From Candidatus Micrarchaeum acidiphilum ARMAN-2 (GTDB lineage: Archaea > Micrarchaeota > Micrarchaeia > Micrarchaeales > Micrarchaeaceae), in assembly GCA_009387755.1 (NCBI GenBank), contig GG697237.1, positions 36,657-100,656 of the forward strand: a DNA stretch of 64,000 nt. Direction: 5' to 3'. Below, piece after piece: positions 27,729 to 36,595 of the stretch. Position 1 is the stretch's first letter, and each line of letters opens with the position of its first letter. The position numbers and the translations under genes were made by a program. The notes below the pieces were generated by a model. That model did not search any database, had not been told where the DNA came from, and saw nothing but the letters and a program-made list of their open reading frames with translations.

Positions 27729-27828
27729 GCCGCTGTAGCTCAGTGGGAGAGCGTCCGGCTGAAGTTGCCGAATGCAGAATTCGGCATCAAAAACCGGAAT
27801 GTCGTCGGTTCAAATCCGACCAGCGGCA
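27729..27828 (+). tRNA. tRNA-Phe(GAA) with 28-nt intron
   Basis: The acceptor stem GCCGCTG/CAGCGGC, D arm GCTC..GAGC, anticodon stem TCCGG/CCGGA and T arm GTCGG/CCGAC all pair. The anticodon GAA is at 27761-27763. An intron (27765-27792) after position 37 forms its own hairpin TGCCGAAT/ATTCGGCA. Removing it leaves a 72-nt tRNA with a normal 7-nt anticodon loop and discriminator A. CCA is not encoded. A TATA box lies 27 nt upstream (27696-27704). Confidence 0.93.
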
Positions 27829-27919
27829 CATGCCAAATGCCCGGAAGTAGATCAATCGGCAGCAGGGGTTGCGGGTACAAATAAAGTATACAATCTTGAA
27901 CGCTTTGGAGGTGGATCCT

Positions 27920-28870
27920 ATGGCAATAAGAATACGCAGCGAGACCGACCGTGCCGAGATAAAAGAAGAGGTAGAAAAGGCACTATATGCGAAAGAACAT
28001 TTGGCAATGACATTCAGATCAAGCGTGGGATATGCAGTCAGAACATACGACGGTAAGATATATACCGGAGCCAATATAGAAACATATGGCCAGGACGGCG
28101 GCATTCACGCCGAAAGGATGGCAGTCTATAGGGCGCATTTGGATGGTTACAACGGCACTGACTTAAAGAGGCTTACCGGAGTATTTACGGATGCCGGAAC
28201 TAAAATTAACCAGCCAGTTACACCGCCTTGCCTGCCATGCCAGAGCATGCTGCTTGAATTTGCTCATCCTTACATCCAGATAGTAAAAGCCGACGCAGGA
28301 GGCAACGTAGTGTATGAAGCGCTGCTTGCGGACTTTTACAAGGAAAATCCTCTCACTACAATTTTTCCCACAGTAACTACAAGATTAGGTAAACCCAGGT
28401 CTAACATGGATGCAAAGCTTCCATTGAATCGGGAGCTTGAAGTATACTACATAAATGATAGCGCTTTCAGAATTGTTACAAATGGGATATTCCATGCGGA
28501 GAAGCCGCAATTGAGCATAAGCAGACTTTATGATAATATTTCAGAAGCATGGTCGGCCGAAACAAGCGCTGATCCGGAAAGATGGAGTAGAGACAATCCA
28601 GCATGGGGGCAGTGCGCCATAACTGCCGCAGTCGTGTACGATCATTTCGGCGGTAGAATACTGCGCACAGAAGTTCGGGGCGTTGAAGGCGTCAGCTCCC
28701 ACTATTATAATCAACTGCCGGATGGCAGGTTTGTAGATTTCACTAAGCAGCAGTTTGACAGCGGCGCAACATTTGAAAACGAGCAGGAGCGCACCAAGGA
28801 GTATATAATCTCATATCCAAAGACTAAGGAAAGGTACGATCTGCTTTTGAGGAGGATGGCCAAGGTGTAG
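27920..28870 (+). CDS. Cytidine deaminase-like domain fused to YunG-like domain
   Basis: 316 residues. The N-terminal half is a zinc deaminase fold: HAE in DGGIHAERMAVYRA and the zinc cysteines PPCLPC. The C-terminal half (about 190-316) has NPAWGQCAITAAVVYDHFGG, then GVSSHYYNQLPDGRFVDFTKQQF, resembling YunG-family proteins, with Cys, His and Asp placed as in a papain-like fold. The pairing of these domains is unusual. ATG 27920 follows GGAGGTG by 6 nt. The substrate is unknown; nucleoside or base salvage is a reasonable guess for the first half. Confidence 0.7.
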   Translation: MAIRIRSETDRAEIKEEVEKALYAKEHLAMTFRSSVGYAVRTYDGKIYTGANIETYGQDGGIHAERMAVYRAHLDGYNGTDLKRLTGVFTDAGTKINQPVTPPCLPCQSMLLEFAHPYIQIVKADAGGNVVYEALLADFYKENPLTTIFPTVTTRLGKPRSNMDAKLPLNRELEVYYINDSAFRIVTNGIFHAEKPQLSISRLYDNISEAWSAETSADPERWSRDNPAWGQCAITAAVVYDHFGGRILRTEVRGVEGVSSHYYNQLPDGRFVDFTKQQFDSGATFENEQERTKEYIISYPKTKERYDLLLRRMAKV

Positions 28871-28906
28871 TGCCAGTGCATCGTAAACCATTGTTGCGCT
28901 TGTATC

Positions 28907-29650
28907 TCATTCCTTTGCAGCCCGCCTCAGCTCATTCTGCATTCCTGCGTCTTGGAATGCCTTCGCGTCTTTAAGGTAGTCCAGCATTACATCCCTTTCC
29001 TTGGGCGCTAGCGCATCTCCAAGAAGGTTCACGATCTCCTCTAGCGTAAGGATAGAATGAAGCTCTAGCCCGAGCGCCTTTGCCTTTTCCTTGCCGAAGC
29101 CCCTGTCCACCACAACATATACTGCTTCGACAGCAATTCCGCTTAGCCGGCGCTTCTCGACCTCCATACTTATCTGGTTTATCGCCATCACCTTGCTTTC
29201 CATTGATGTCACGACGTCATCGAAAAGCATAAGCCTGTCGTTGTTTTTCAGTACGCCCTCAACCAAGGCATGCTGGCCATGGCTAGATATGTAACTGCCT
29301 ATTTCTTCCTTGGTACTTACCCCTTCGGGAAGTTTTCTTGTATAGAGCGAAGGCATTCCGAACCTTAACGAAACCCCGTTTGCCAGGGCTATGCCGCCCA
29401 TGGCTATGCCGACAGCCTTATGTTCGGAAATGGATATGCCGTTTTTATCCAGCATCATGCAGAATGCGTCTATTACCTTGGAGTACAGCCTTGGAAAGGA
29501 AGTTATCTGCCTTAGGTTTATGTAGAACGGGCTCCACGCGCCGCTTGCAAGCTTCCATCCTGATGGATTGTTTCTGTACCATGTCAGCAGCATCCCGTTC
29601 TCGTATATTCCGCCTGCTATCTCCTTCTTAAGTCTTTCGAAGTCGTCCAT
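28907..29650 (-). CDS. pyrE: Orotate phosphoribosyltransferase
   Basis: Makes OMP from orotate and PRPP. 247 residues; the PRPP loop is MLFDDVVTSMESK and the N-terminal region SGAWSPFYINLRQITSFP is characteristic. ATG 29650 follows GGTG by 5 nt. It ends an operon in which prs supplies PRPP and pyrF uses the OMP. The C-terminal 40 residues exceed the minimal enzyme. Confidence 0.85.
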   Translation of the reverse strand: MDDFERLKKEIAGGIYENGMLLTWYRNNPSGWKLASGAWSPFYINLRQITSFPRLYSKVIDAFCMMLDKNGISISEHKAVGIAMGGIALANGVSLRFGMPSLYTRKLPEGVSTKEEIGSYISSHGQHALVEGVLKNNDRLMLFDDVVTSMESKVMAINQISMEVEKRRLSGIAVEAVYVVVDRGFGKEKAKALGLELHSILTLEEIVNLLGDALAPKERDVMLDYLKDAKAFQDAGMQNELRRAAKE

Positions 29651-29693
29651 CTTAGCACCATTGATCGCAATTGATTATTGACTGCGGGCTGCG

Positions 29694-30590
29694 CTAGTCC
29701 ATGCCTGCGAGGAGGCTTTCGGATATCATGCCGGATACGTCAACCTTTGAATATTCATTATGCAGTGTGTTTGTTGAGATTATTTCGCTTGCACCGGCAT
29801 CCATGATCCTTTTTCCGGCGTTGTCCAGAAAAAGGCCGTGCGTGACCGCGACGGTCACGCTGCTTGCGCCCCTGCCTTTTATGATTTTCACCGCGTTCGC
29901 AGTGCTGTTTCCAGATACTATCATATCGTCGATTATTATTGCGTTCATATCCTTTACAGGGATTTCTGATGCATCGGTAGTTACCTCTCCAGTAACCCTG
30001 TCCCTGTGTTTTTCAAGCGAAAAGCACGGCGCAGAAAGCATTTTTGCCACAATCTGCGCGCGCTCTGTGCCTCCCTTGTCTGGTGATATTACCACAGGCC
30101 TTGGGGCTAAGCCGTTTGATACTATATAATCAGAAAGCAGTTTGGACGCCGAGAGGTTTTTGACAGGAATTTTGAACATGGCAAGCCCTGCGGCGCTGTG
30201 CATGTCGACAGTGGTTATGGATCCGACGCAGCAGCTCTGCAAAATGTCAGCCAATATCCCTATCGTGGCAATTTCTCCTTCCAAGAATTCGCGGTCCTGT
30301 CTCGCATAGCTCATATACGGCAGCACCAGATGTATTCTTGCGCCGTCTCTGCCTAGTTTCCGGCACAGCAGTAGTAGCTCAAGCGTCTTGTCGCCGGGAT
30401 TTGGAAAAAGCCTGTGCACCAAGACGACATTTTTGCCGTTCATGCCGGACTTTTCCAGCCTCATTTTAAACTCCCCGTCGTGGAAGCGCGTGATGTTCAC
30501 CCCAGAACTTTGAAGTCCGGACAGTTCTGCTATTCTTGCGCGGAGATCCTCGGAATCCTGGTCGCTTATTACAATATCGTAGGCTCCCAT
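29694..30590 (-). CDS. prs: Ribose-phosphate pyrophosphokinase (PRPP synthetase)
   Basis: 298 residues. The catalytic flexible-loop region PYMSYARQDREFLEGE, the metal/ribose-5-phosphate block SPDKGGTERAQ and the PRPP-binding loop IIIDDMIVSGNSTANA are intact. It provides PRPP for the adjacent pyrE product and other nucleotide routes. It starts 10 nt after the SDR gene. Confidence 0.92.
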   Translation of the reverse strand: MGAYDIVISDQDSEDLRARIAELSGLQSSGVNITRFHDGEFKMRLEKSGMNGKNVVLVHRLFPNPGDKTLELLLLCRKLGRDGARIHLVLPYMSYARQDREFLEGEIATIGILADILQSCCVGSITTVDMHSAAGLAMFKIPVKNLSASKLLSDYIVSNGLAPRPVVISPDKGGTERAQIVAKMLSAPCFSLEKHRDRVTGEVTTDASEIPVKDMNAIIIDDMIVSGNSTANAVKIIKGRGASSVTVAVTHGLFLDNAGKRIMDAGASEIISTNTLHNEYSKVDVSGMISESLLAGMD

Positions 30591-30600
30591 GCATACCAGC

Positions 30601-31290
30601 TTATCTCAGGTACAATCCGCCGTTGACATCTATCGTTGCCCCGGTCATATAAGTATTCTTTGGATTTAGCAGGTATTCGACCGCGACTGCCACTTCGGCG
30701 GGGCTGCCCTTGCGCCCCAGGAGTATCTTTTTCTTGTACGCCTCCACGTCCCTGGGATTCATGCGCGCAGACATCTTCGTTTCTATTACCCCAGGACACA
30801 CGGCATTTACCAAAATCCCTTTTTTGGCTAGGTTTAAAGCGAGGCTCTTCGTAAGGCCCAGCAGCCCGGCCTTTGAAGCAGAATATGCAAGATCCCTGCT
30901 GCCCACGTGCGCGGCACCCGACACTATCGTGACTATCCTGCCTCCCTTCTGTATGCGCGGCGCAAGCTCCTTGAATATTATAAATGCGCTCCTCACGTTT
31001 ACGCTGTGCACTTCGTCCCACAGCGCTATGCCATAGTCTTCGGCCGCCACGATAGGATATATTCCGGCTACATATATGATAGCCCAAAGATTCCCGGCGC
31101 TCTTTGCCTTGCGGCATGCAGCAAGGACTTCGCCCGTTGCACGCAGGTCGGTTTTGTAGAATCTGGAAAAGATATCTGTCTGCCCGGGCTTTTCCCTGTC
31201 AATGCCTATGAGCTCGTATCCACTATTATGGAGCTGCGCAGATATTTCACTACCTATTCCGCCAGAACATCCCACTATCAGCACTTTCAT
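30601..31290 (-). CDS. Short-chain dehydrogenase/reductase
   Basis: 229 residues, a classical SDR. The nucleotide-binding GCSGGIGSEI lies at the N-terminus, then catalytic Ser in SGAAHVGSRD and YSASK. VCPGVIETKM and TGATIDVNGGLYL follow as in FabG-like enzymes. Its ATG overlaps the pyrF stop (ATGA), so it is translated with the pyrimidine genes. Asp after the second strand (GIDRE) suggests NAD(H) preference. Substrate unknown. Confidence 0.88.
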   Translation of the reverse strand: MKVLIVGCSGGIGSEISAQLHNSGYELIGIDREKPGQTDIFSRFYKTDLRATGEVLAACRKAKSAGNLWAIIYVAGIYPIVAAEDYGIALWDEVHSVNVRSAFIIFKELAPRIQKGGRIVTIVSGAAHVGSRDLAYSASKAGLLGLTKSLALNLAKKGILVNAVCPGVIETKMSARMNPRDVEAYKKKILLGRKGSPAEVAVAVEYLLNPKNTYMTGATIDVNGGLYLR

Positions 31291-32228
31291 TTTTTATCGC
31301 CTCCTGCCTTGCGCTCCAGAGCTGAGTTTACATCTGCTATCATGAGCCTTGCCTTTTCGCGTATCTCTGCCATCGCATCCTTTCTTTCGAGCTCTGGCGA
31401 GCTCAGGCTGTAGGTTACGCTTCTGGAGGCGTTTACCACGGCGCCCAGGCCGTCTTCGTTAAAGCACTCCGCGGCGTCGGCTGCGGTGCCTCCCTGCGAG
31501 CCGTATCCTGGCACAAGGAAAATTGACCTCGGCAGCATTTTCCTGATACGCCTTGCCTCCTCTGGGAATGTAGCGCCTACTACGGCGCCCACAGAGCTGT
31601 AGCCGTATCTTTCGCCCACAAGCTTTTCCGAATACGAATTTATCATTTCTGCGACCCTCGCATAAAGTTCCCTGCCGTCAGCCATTTTGGCGTTTTGTAT
31701 GTCGGATGAGCCGGGGTTCGAAGTCTTTACCAAAACGAAAATGCCCTTCCCGTATTTCATGCATGCCCTGATGAAAGGCTCAATGCTGTCCATCCCCAAA
31801 TACGGTGAAACGGTTATGCAGTCCACGTCAAAAACGGGCGCGCGCTCGCCCATGACTTCGGATTCCCCAAGGAATGCGTTGGCGTATGCTTCTGCGGTCG
31901 AAGCTATGTCGCCGCGCTTGGCATCTATTATCACGACCATGCCATTCTCCTTTGAATATTTTATGGTGTCCTGCATTGCGGCAATGCCACCGATGCCGTA
32001 TTGCTCGTAGAACGCGCTTTGCAGCTTCACCCCCGGGACCAGGTCGTGCACCGCATCTATGATGCATTTGTGGTACTCAAAAATGCTGGACCTGACTGAT
32101 TCTTCTGGTGCGCCGCCTTTTGAAATTGCAAAGCGGGGCATGCCCCCCAAGCGCGGATCGAGTCCGACAATGCACGGGTTTCCCTTTTTGTTAACGGCTT
32201 CCAAGAGCCTGTCCGCATAGTTGTTCAT
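31287..32228 (-). CDS. pyrF: Orotidine 5'-phosphate decarboxylase, type 2
   Basis: Final step of UMP synthesis. 313 residues; the catalytic IIDAKRGDIAS and the phosphate-binding FLVPGYGSQGG belong to the longer 'type 2' OMP decarboxylases, better known from bacteria than archaea. ATG 32228 gives the family start; GTG 32264 is in frame but adds residues unlike the family. It is coupled to the SDR, prs and pyrE downstream. Confidence 0.9.
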   Translation of the reverse strand: MNNYADRLLEAVNKKGNPCIVGLDPRLGGMPRFAISKGGAPEESVRSSIFEYHKCIIDAVHDLVPGVKLQSAFYEQYGIGGIAAMQDTIKYSKENGMVVIIDAKRGDIASTAEAYANAFLGESEVMGERAPVFDVDCITVSPYLGMDSIEPFIRACMKYGKGIFVLVKTSNPGSSDIQNAKMADGRELYARVAEMINSYSEKLVGERYGYSSVGAVVGATFPEEARRIRKMLPRSIFLVPGYGSQGGTAADAAECFNEDGLGAVVNASRSVTYSLSSPELERKDAMAEIREKARLMIADVNSALERKAGGDKK

Positions 32229-32260
32229 GCTATCGACACTTACGCTGCAAAATGCGCAGG

Positions 32261-32647
32261 TCACGAGTAGGGTATATTCGATCCTGCCTTGCTCACGTTT
32301 GATACCGTGTTCGAGACTGCGTGGGACACTCCGAGTATCTCTTTAAGGAAGCTGACAATCCCTCCTATGAATCCCGATACGCCGCTAAGCGTCAGTGCTC
32401 CGGTGGTAAAGAAACTGTATGCAACAGAAGCAAGTATGAACAGGACTACGAATATGAGTATGGTCGTGAGAACGTTCTTTATGAACTTTATGCCTATCGC
32501 GACCACGGCTATTATCAGTATAATTGCGACGATAAGGTTGTAGGGCTGCGGCACCTTGTACTGCTGGGTGGTTATGGAGGAATTAAGAGCGGTGAACATA
32601 ACCAGCAGGAAAAATAAGGCCGAGTACACTCCAGTTCTGCCGTTCAT
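32261..32647 (-). CDS. Small membrane protein, unrecognised
   Basis: 128 residues with three or four hydrophobic segments and a Ser/Thr/Val-rich C-terminal half ending GVSHAVSNTVSNVSKAGSNIPYS. It heads the pyrF operon on the same strand, 32 nt upstream. A TATA-like box at 32680-32688, shared with the divergent RNase P RNA promoter region, fits ATG 32647. GTG 32674 is also in frame. No family is recognised. Confidence 0.6.
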   Translation of the reverse strand: MNGRTGVYSALFFLLVMFTALNSSITTQQYKVPQPYNLIVAIILIIAVVAIGIKFIKNVLTTILIFVVLFILASVAYSFFTTGALTLSGVSGFIGGIVSFLKEILGVSHAVSNTVSNVSKAGSNIPYS

Positions 32648-32715
32648 CCAAACCAAGATAATTACAGCCACCAAAGTTTAAATAATTATTTATATTTTGC
32701 ATGGAAAATATAGGC

Positions 32716-32950
32716 TGGTGGCAGGCGGGCAGCCTACCGAAAGGAGGAAGCTCCTCTCATGCAGAGCGTATAATGGCACAATGCCTGATTCGGAACAGAA
32801 ACGATACTGCAATTGCGCACAAGCTATGACACAACGAGCGCGCATGCGCAGGTGAAACGCGCCGATGCATTACGCAGTGAGCATGCAAGGCTAAACGCCG
32901 CTCAGTCGAATGCTGCCTAAAACAGAAAGAGGGCTACGGCCTGCCACTGC
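32716..32950 (+). ncRNA. rnpB: RNase P RNA, compact archaeal form
   Basis: P1 is a 9-bp helix, 32718-32726 with 32939-32947. P4 pairs AGC-T-CCTCT (32749-32757) with AGAGGGCT (32928-32935), leaving the universally conserved bulged U at 32752. Conserved blocks appear in order: GAGGAAGCTCC (CR-I), ACAGAAAC (32795-32802, CR-II), GGTGAAAC (32851, CR-III), GCAAGGCTAAA (32885-32895, CR-IV), ACAGAAAGAGGGCTA (CR-V). A TATA box is centred at 32693. At about 235 nt it is short for an archaeal RNase P RNA. It processes pre-tRNA 5' ends. Confidence 0.88.
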
Positions 32951-32957
32951 CTTATTG

Positions 32958-33155
32958 TCACTGGAAGGAAAGCTTGACGTCCGATTCCTCCACAGTCTTT
33001 CTTTTGGCATGCTTTGAAAGCTTCACTGAATTCGATGCGGCCTTCAGGGCGATTTTCTCGAGCTGCTCCTGGAAGTACGACAGAGCAGACTCGCTCACCC
33101 TTGTTGCGCCTGCGCCCTTCAGCATCTTCTTAACCGTAGACTTAGTTATGTACAT
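32958..33155 (-). CDS. Archaeal histone, canonical length
   Basis: 65 residues covering one histone fold: TKSTVKKMLKGAGATRVSESALSYFQEQLEKIALKAASNSVKLSKHAKRKTVEESDVKLSF. Residues of the usual DNA contacts (GATRVS, AKRKTV) are present. ATG 33155 follows GGTG by 6 nt; upstream in-frame starts lie before that signal. It converges on the RNase P RNA. Its partner gene at 1711-2052 is a longer, tailed histone. Confidence 0.92.
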   Translation of the reverse strand: MYITKSTVKKMLKGAGATRVSESALSYFQEQLEKIALKAASNSVKLSKHAKRKTVEESDVKLSFQ

Positions 33156-33232
33156 TATAAGCACCAATGTTCGCCTTTTAATATTATTACATATTTTTAG
33201 CTTTATCTAAATTATCGCGATTAGCGGAATTT

Positions 33233-33808
33233 TTATGAAATGGATATGTCCTGCTGCACGAATTCCTTTGATAATATGGCGAGCAGCACATCGTCTACAA
33301 GGCTGCCGCCTTTTATACCGTTCTCCCTGAGCCTTGCCTCCTCCTTCATGCCGACGGACTGCATCATGCGTATCGATCTTTCGTTGCTTGCGAAGGCTAT
33401 TCCATATATCCTGTTCAGGCCGAGCCTTGCGAAGCCGAATGCCAGCATAAGCCGCAGCGCAGCTTTTCCGTATCCCCTGCCCCAGAATTTTCTCCCTATC
33501 CAGAATCCGACCTCGGATTTCTTACTGTGCATGTTTATGTAGCTCAGTCCTATGACTCCGACGAGCTCGTCAGTTTCAACGCAGAATATCCCCATGTGCA
33601 GCCCTATGCCGCTTGCCGCTTCCTCGGAGGCGCGTTTTATGAAAGACAGCGCGTCCTCCTCCGAATAAGGGTGCGGAAAGGTTCCTTCGTCGGATATGCT
33701 TTCCGCTATCTCCTTGTCGTTCGCGTTGGCTGCGATTGCCGCGGCGTCCCCGTATTCCAGAGTTCTCAGGTACACCTTGGCATTGGCCGCGCTTATCCTT
33801 ATGTGCAT
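33233..33808 (-). CDS. GNAT acetyltransferase, RimJ/RimL type
   Basis: 191 residues. The acetyl-CoA-binding FWIGRKFWGRGYGKAALRLML and the C-terminal NERSIRMMQSVGMKEEARLRENG mark the RimJ/RimL branch, which acetylates N-termini of ribosomal or other proteins. ATG 33808 lies about 27 nt from a TATA box (33825-33835), suggesting a leaderless transcript. Divergent from the phosphate-transporter fusion. Confidence 0.85.
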   Translation of the reverse strand: MHIRISAANAKVYLRTLEYGDAAAIAANANDKEIAESISDEGTFPHPYSEEDALSFIKRASEEAASGIGLHMGIFCVETDELVGVIGLSYINMHSKKSEVGFWIGRKFWGRGYGKAALRLMLAFGFARLGLNRIYGIAFASNERSIRMMQSVGMKEEARLRENGIKGGSLVDDVLLAILSKEFVQQDISIS

Positions 33809-33874
33809 CACCGCAAATAATTTGAGATGTTTTTTAAATGTTGGCTCAAATTTATTAACTGTTTGGTTGGTTTG

Positions 33875-35866
33875 ATGGGGGTAAGAGAATACCTTGACAA
33901 TTCAAAACTTAGCCGTGGGCATTGGCGCATAACCCTGATATCCGGGATGAGCTTTTTTACTGACGCGTACGACCTGTTTGTAATAGGCATAGTACTGCTC
34001 ATGCTAAGACCTATATTCAACCTTACCCCTGCAGGGATCGGAATAGCGGCCAGCGCGGCGCTGTTCGGCGCGGTGGTGGGACCGCTGTTCTTCGGTTTTG
34101 TAGGGGACAAGCTCGGCAGGAAGTCCGCCTACTGGATCACTGTAAGCATACTTATAATAGCAGCCTTGGGCTCGGCGACTTCCGCCAACCTGATACAGCT
34201 GATAATATGGAGGTTTGTGCTCGGAATAGGAATAGGCGGGGACTATCCGCTGAGCGCAACCATAGTCGCAGAATACGCGAACAAAAGGGACAGGGGCAAA
34301 CTCATATCGTCGACCTTTGCCATGCAGGGATTCGGGCTGATAGCCGGAATAGCAATTGCCTTCCTGCTGCTTTATACCGGGCTGCCTACGTCGACCATTT
34401 GGAGGCTGCTGCTCGCCATAGGCGCTGTGCCTACAATGACCATACTCTATGCCAGGACAAAGCTGCTAGAAACACCTCTGTACAGCGAATACCTTGGAAA
34501 CGAATCCAAGGCTTCTGACGCCCTTGGGATAGTTTCTGCTAAGGGCAGGACAATAAAAGCAGAGACTGCCGAAGGTACCAACATATTTTCAAAAAGCAGG
34601 ATAAACAGCATGGAATTCCTGCGCAAAAGATGGCGGATTGTGTTTGCTACTGCCGCCAGCTGGTTCATACTCGACGCCTCTTATTACGGGACTGCCATAT
34701 TCACGCCGTACCTGACAACCTTTCTAGGCTTCAGCGGAATTTTCGGGCCTACAGAGGCATCGGCCCTGATACTGCTGCTGGCAGCAGTGCCTGGATACTG
34801 GGTTGCCGTGGCGCTTATTGACAGGCAGGGAAGGAAGTCCATGCAGGCAGTTGGCTTTTTCATGATAGCAATGTCGTTCATAGTGATAGCTCTGTTCGGC
34901 AAGGCCATGCTCGCATATTCGGTGCTTCTGTTCTTTTTCATTTACGGGCTGTCATTTTTCTTCAGCAATTACGGCCCAAACACAACCACATATGTGTACC
35001 CGGTCGAGCTTTATCCGACCCAGCTCAGGGCAAGGGGCCACGGCATCGCTGCCATGTCGGGCAAGTTCGGGGCGGCCATATCCACACTGTTTTTCCCGCT
35101 CCTGATAGCCGCGATAGGGCAGTTCAGCCTTCTCGGCGCGCTCGGAGTTCTTGCCTTGCTCGGGTGCGTGATAACTATCGCGCTGCTTCCCGAGACAAAC
35201 CAGAAATCGCTTTCTGAGACTTCAGCAGAGACAGAGTTCGTAATAATAACTGAAGTGATGGGCTCAGAATTTTCCAGGCTGATGGGCAATATAGTGAAGG
35301 GCGCTGATCTGATAGCCGAAACAGAAAAGGACATGTCAAAGAGGAAGGCCAATTTTAAAAGGATGCGGGAGCTCGAGCACGAGGCGGACCTTAACGTCAA
35401 GTTCATAATGGAGAACATAATAAACCTGAAGGCAAACGGCACTGCATACATGGACGTGTCGCACCTCGCTTCCAGCCTTGACGACATAATGGATGCAGAG
35501 GAAGCCGTGGCTGCAAGGTTCGTGATATTTGATATAGAGAAGGCGGATGGAAGCATGCTTGAAATGATGAATGAGACAAGGCTGTGCATAGACAGTGTAT
35601 ACAAAAGCCTCGTTGCCCTGAGGGACCTTCAGACAGATTCTAGTGTCATGCAGCGCCTCTCAAGTCTTCACGAAGAAGGCGCAAAATACGAGAACAGAGT
35701 GGACAACATGCTCAGGGAGGCGCTTGCCTCGGCAATGAAGATGAGCAATGCCAAGACGATAATAAAGTATAAGGAAGTCTATGAGAGGATGGAGATGATA
35801 AGCGACAGGTGCATAGACGCGCTTGATGCGATAGGGGATGTGGCGCTTAGGTATGCATACAGGTAA
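33875..35866 (+). CDS. MFS phosphate-type transporter fused to PhoU-like domain
   Basis: 663 residues. Residues 1 to about 440 are a 12-helix MFS transporter. The block GIGIGGDYPLSATIVAEYA and FFGFVGDKLGRKSAYW place it with phosphate:H+ symporter-like and sugar-porter-like MFS proteins. The last 210 residues are soluble and helical (EFSRLMGNIVKGADLIAETE..., RMRELEHEADLNVKFI), matching the PhoU/DUF47 fold normally separate and linked to Pit or Pst transporters. This suggests a self-regulated phosphate importer. ATG 33875 is near the leaderless position of a TATA box at 33848-33858. Confidence 0.85.
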   Translation: MGVREYLDNSKLSRGHWRITLISGMSFFTDAYDLFVIGIVLLMLRPIFNLTPAGIGIAASAALFGAVVGPLFFGFVGDKLGRKSAYWITVSILIIAALGSATSANLIQLIIWRFVLGIGIGGDYPLSATIVAEYANKRDRGKLISSTFAMQGFGLIAGIAIAFLLLYTGLPTSTIWRLLLAIGAVPTMTILYARTKLLETPLYSEYLGNESKASDALGIVSAKGRTIKAETAEGTNIFSKSRINSMEFLRKRWRIVFATAASWFILDASYYGTAIFTPYLTTFLGFSGIFGPTEASALILLLAAVPGYWVAVALIDRQGRKSMQAVGFFMIAMSFIVIALFGKAMLAYSVLLFFFIYGLSFFFSNYGPNTTTYVYPVELYPTQLRARGHGIAAMSGKFGAAISTLFFPLLIAAIGQFSLLGALGVLALLGCVITIALLPETNQKSLSETSAETEFVIITEVMGSEFSRLMGNIVKGADLIAETEKDMSKRKANFKRMRELEHEADLNVKFIMENIINLKANGTAYMDVSHLASSLDDIMDAEEAVAARFVIFDIEKADGSMLEMMNETRLCIDSVYKSLVALRDLQTDSSVMQRLSSLHEEGAKYENRVDNMLREALASAMKMSNAKTIIKYKEVYERMEMISDRCIDALDAIGDVALRYAYR

Positions 35867-35871
35867 CCGCT

Positions 35872-36504
35872 TCACTTCCTGAGCAGTATCTTCCATACCT
35901 CAACTACATCTTCTCCGAACATCTTCGAAGGGGTTTCCATGTACGTGCGCAATTCTACAAATCCGTTCGTCATGCGCTCGGACTGGTTTTCTATGGTTTG
36001 ATAACTTTTTATGCCACCTGTTTCGCCCACTGTTTCCTTGTCCATGCGGCTCATATAGAAAAATCCGGAAGTGAGACCGTACATTATGGAATTGTTCTCC
36101 TTGAAAAGCCTTTCATAAAGCTCGTAAACGTCATTGGCAGGATAGCACGCCTCTATCGAGAACAGGCTTACGAATGCATTGGGCTTGTACGGCACCATCT
36201 TGGCTACGTCTTGGGATGCATAATCTGCCTTTATGAAGTTTTTTACAGCACCAGTGTCATTAGAGTCTATCCCGACGTACTTCGAGTAATGGCCATATCT
36301 AGAGTATTCGCCTAGGCCGCAGCCGAGATCCATCACCAAAAACCCGCTTTGCGGAGCTAGCCTCTCGAATATTCCAAACATCAAGTCGTGATTTGCGCGC
36401 ACTTGCGGTTCGACCAGGTAGTCGCGATACATGTCGTAGAATCCCTTAGTGTATCCTGCATTTTTGCTCCCTGGCGCTGAGACTTTTGCCTTTTCAATAG
36501 TCAT
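35872..36504 (-). CDS. SAM-dependent methyltransferase
   Basis: 210 residues, class I fold. Motif I is LVMDLGCGLGEYSRYG, then YVGIDSND and a post-II segment FVSLFSIEACYP. ATG 36504 follows GGTG by 5 nt; the frame continues upstream without support. The acceptor is unknown. It ends 6 nt from the MFS fusion gene (convergent) and starts downstream of tRNA-Gly on the same strand. Confidence 0.8.
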   Translation of the reverse strand: MTIEKAKVSAPGSKNAGYTKGFYDMYRDYLVEPQVRANHDLMFGIFERLAPQSGFLVMDLGCGLGEYSRYGHYSKYVGIDSNDTGAVKNFIKADYASQDVAKMVPYKPNAFVSLFSIEACYPANDVYELYERLFKENNSIMYGLTSGFFYMSRMDKETVGETGGIKSYQTIENQSERMTNGFVELRTYMETPSKMFGEDVVEVWKILLRK

Positions 36505-36595
36505 AGAAACACCGTCTGCTTTTGCATTGCATGTGCATATGGCTGGCCCTTTCAGATATAAAATGGTATCGTGCCAGTAAACTGCAAGCGTCAAG

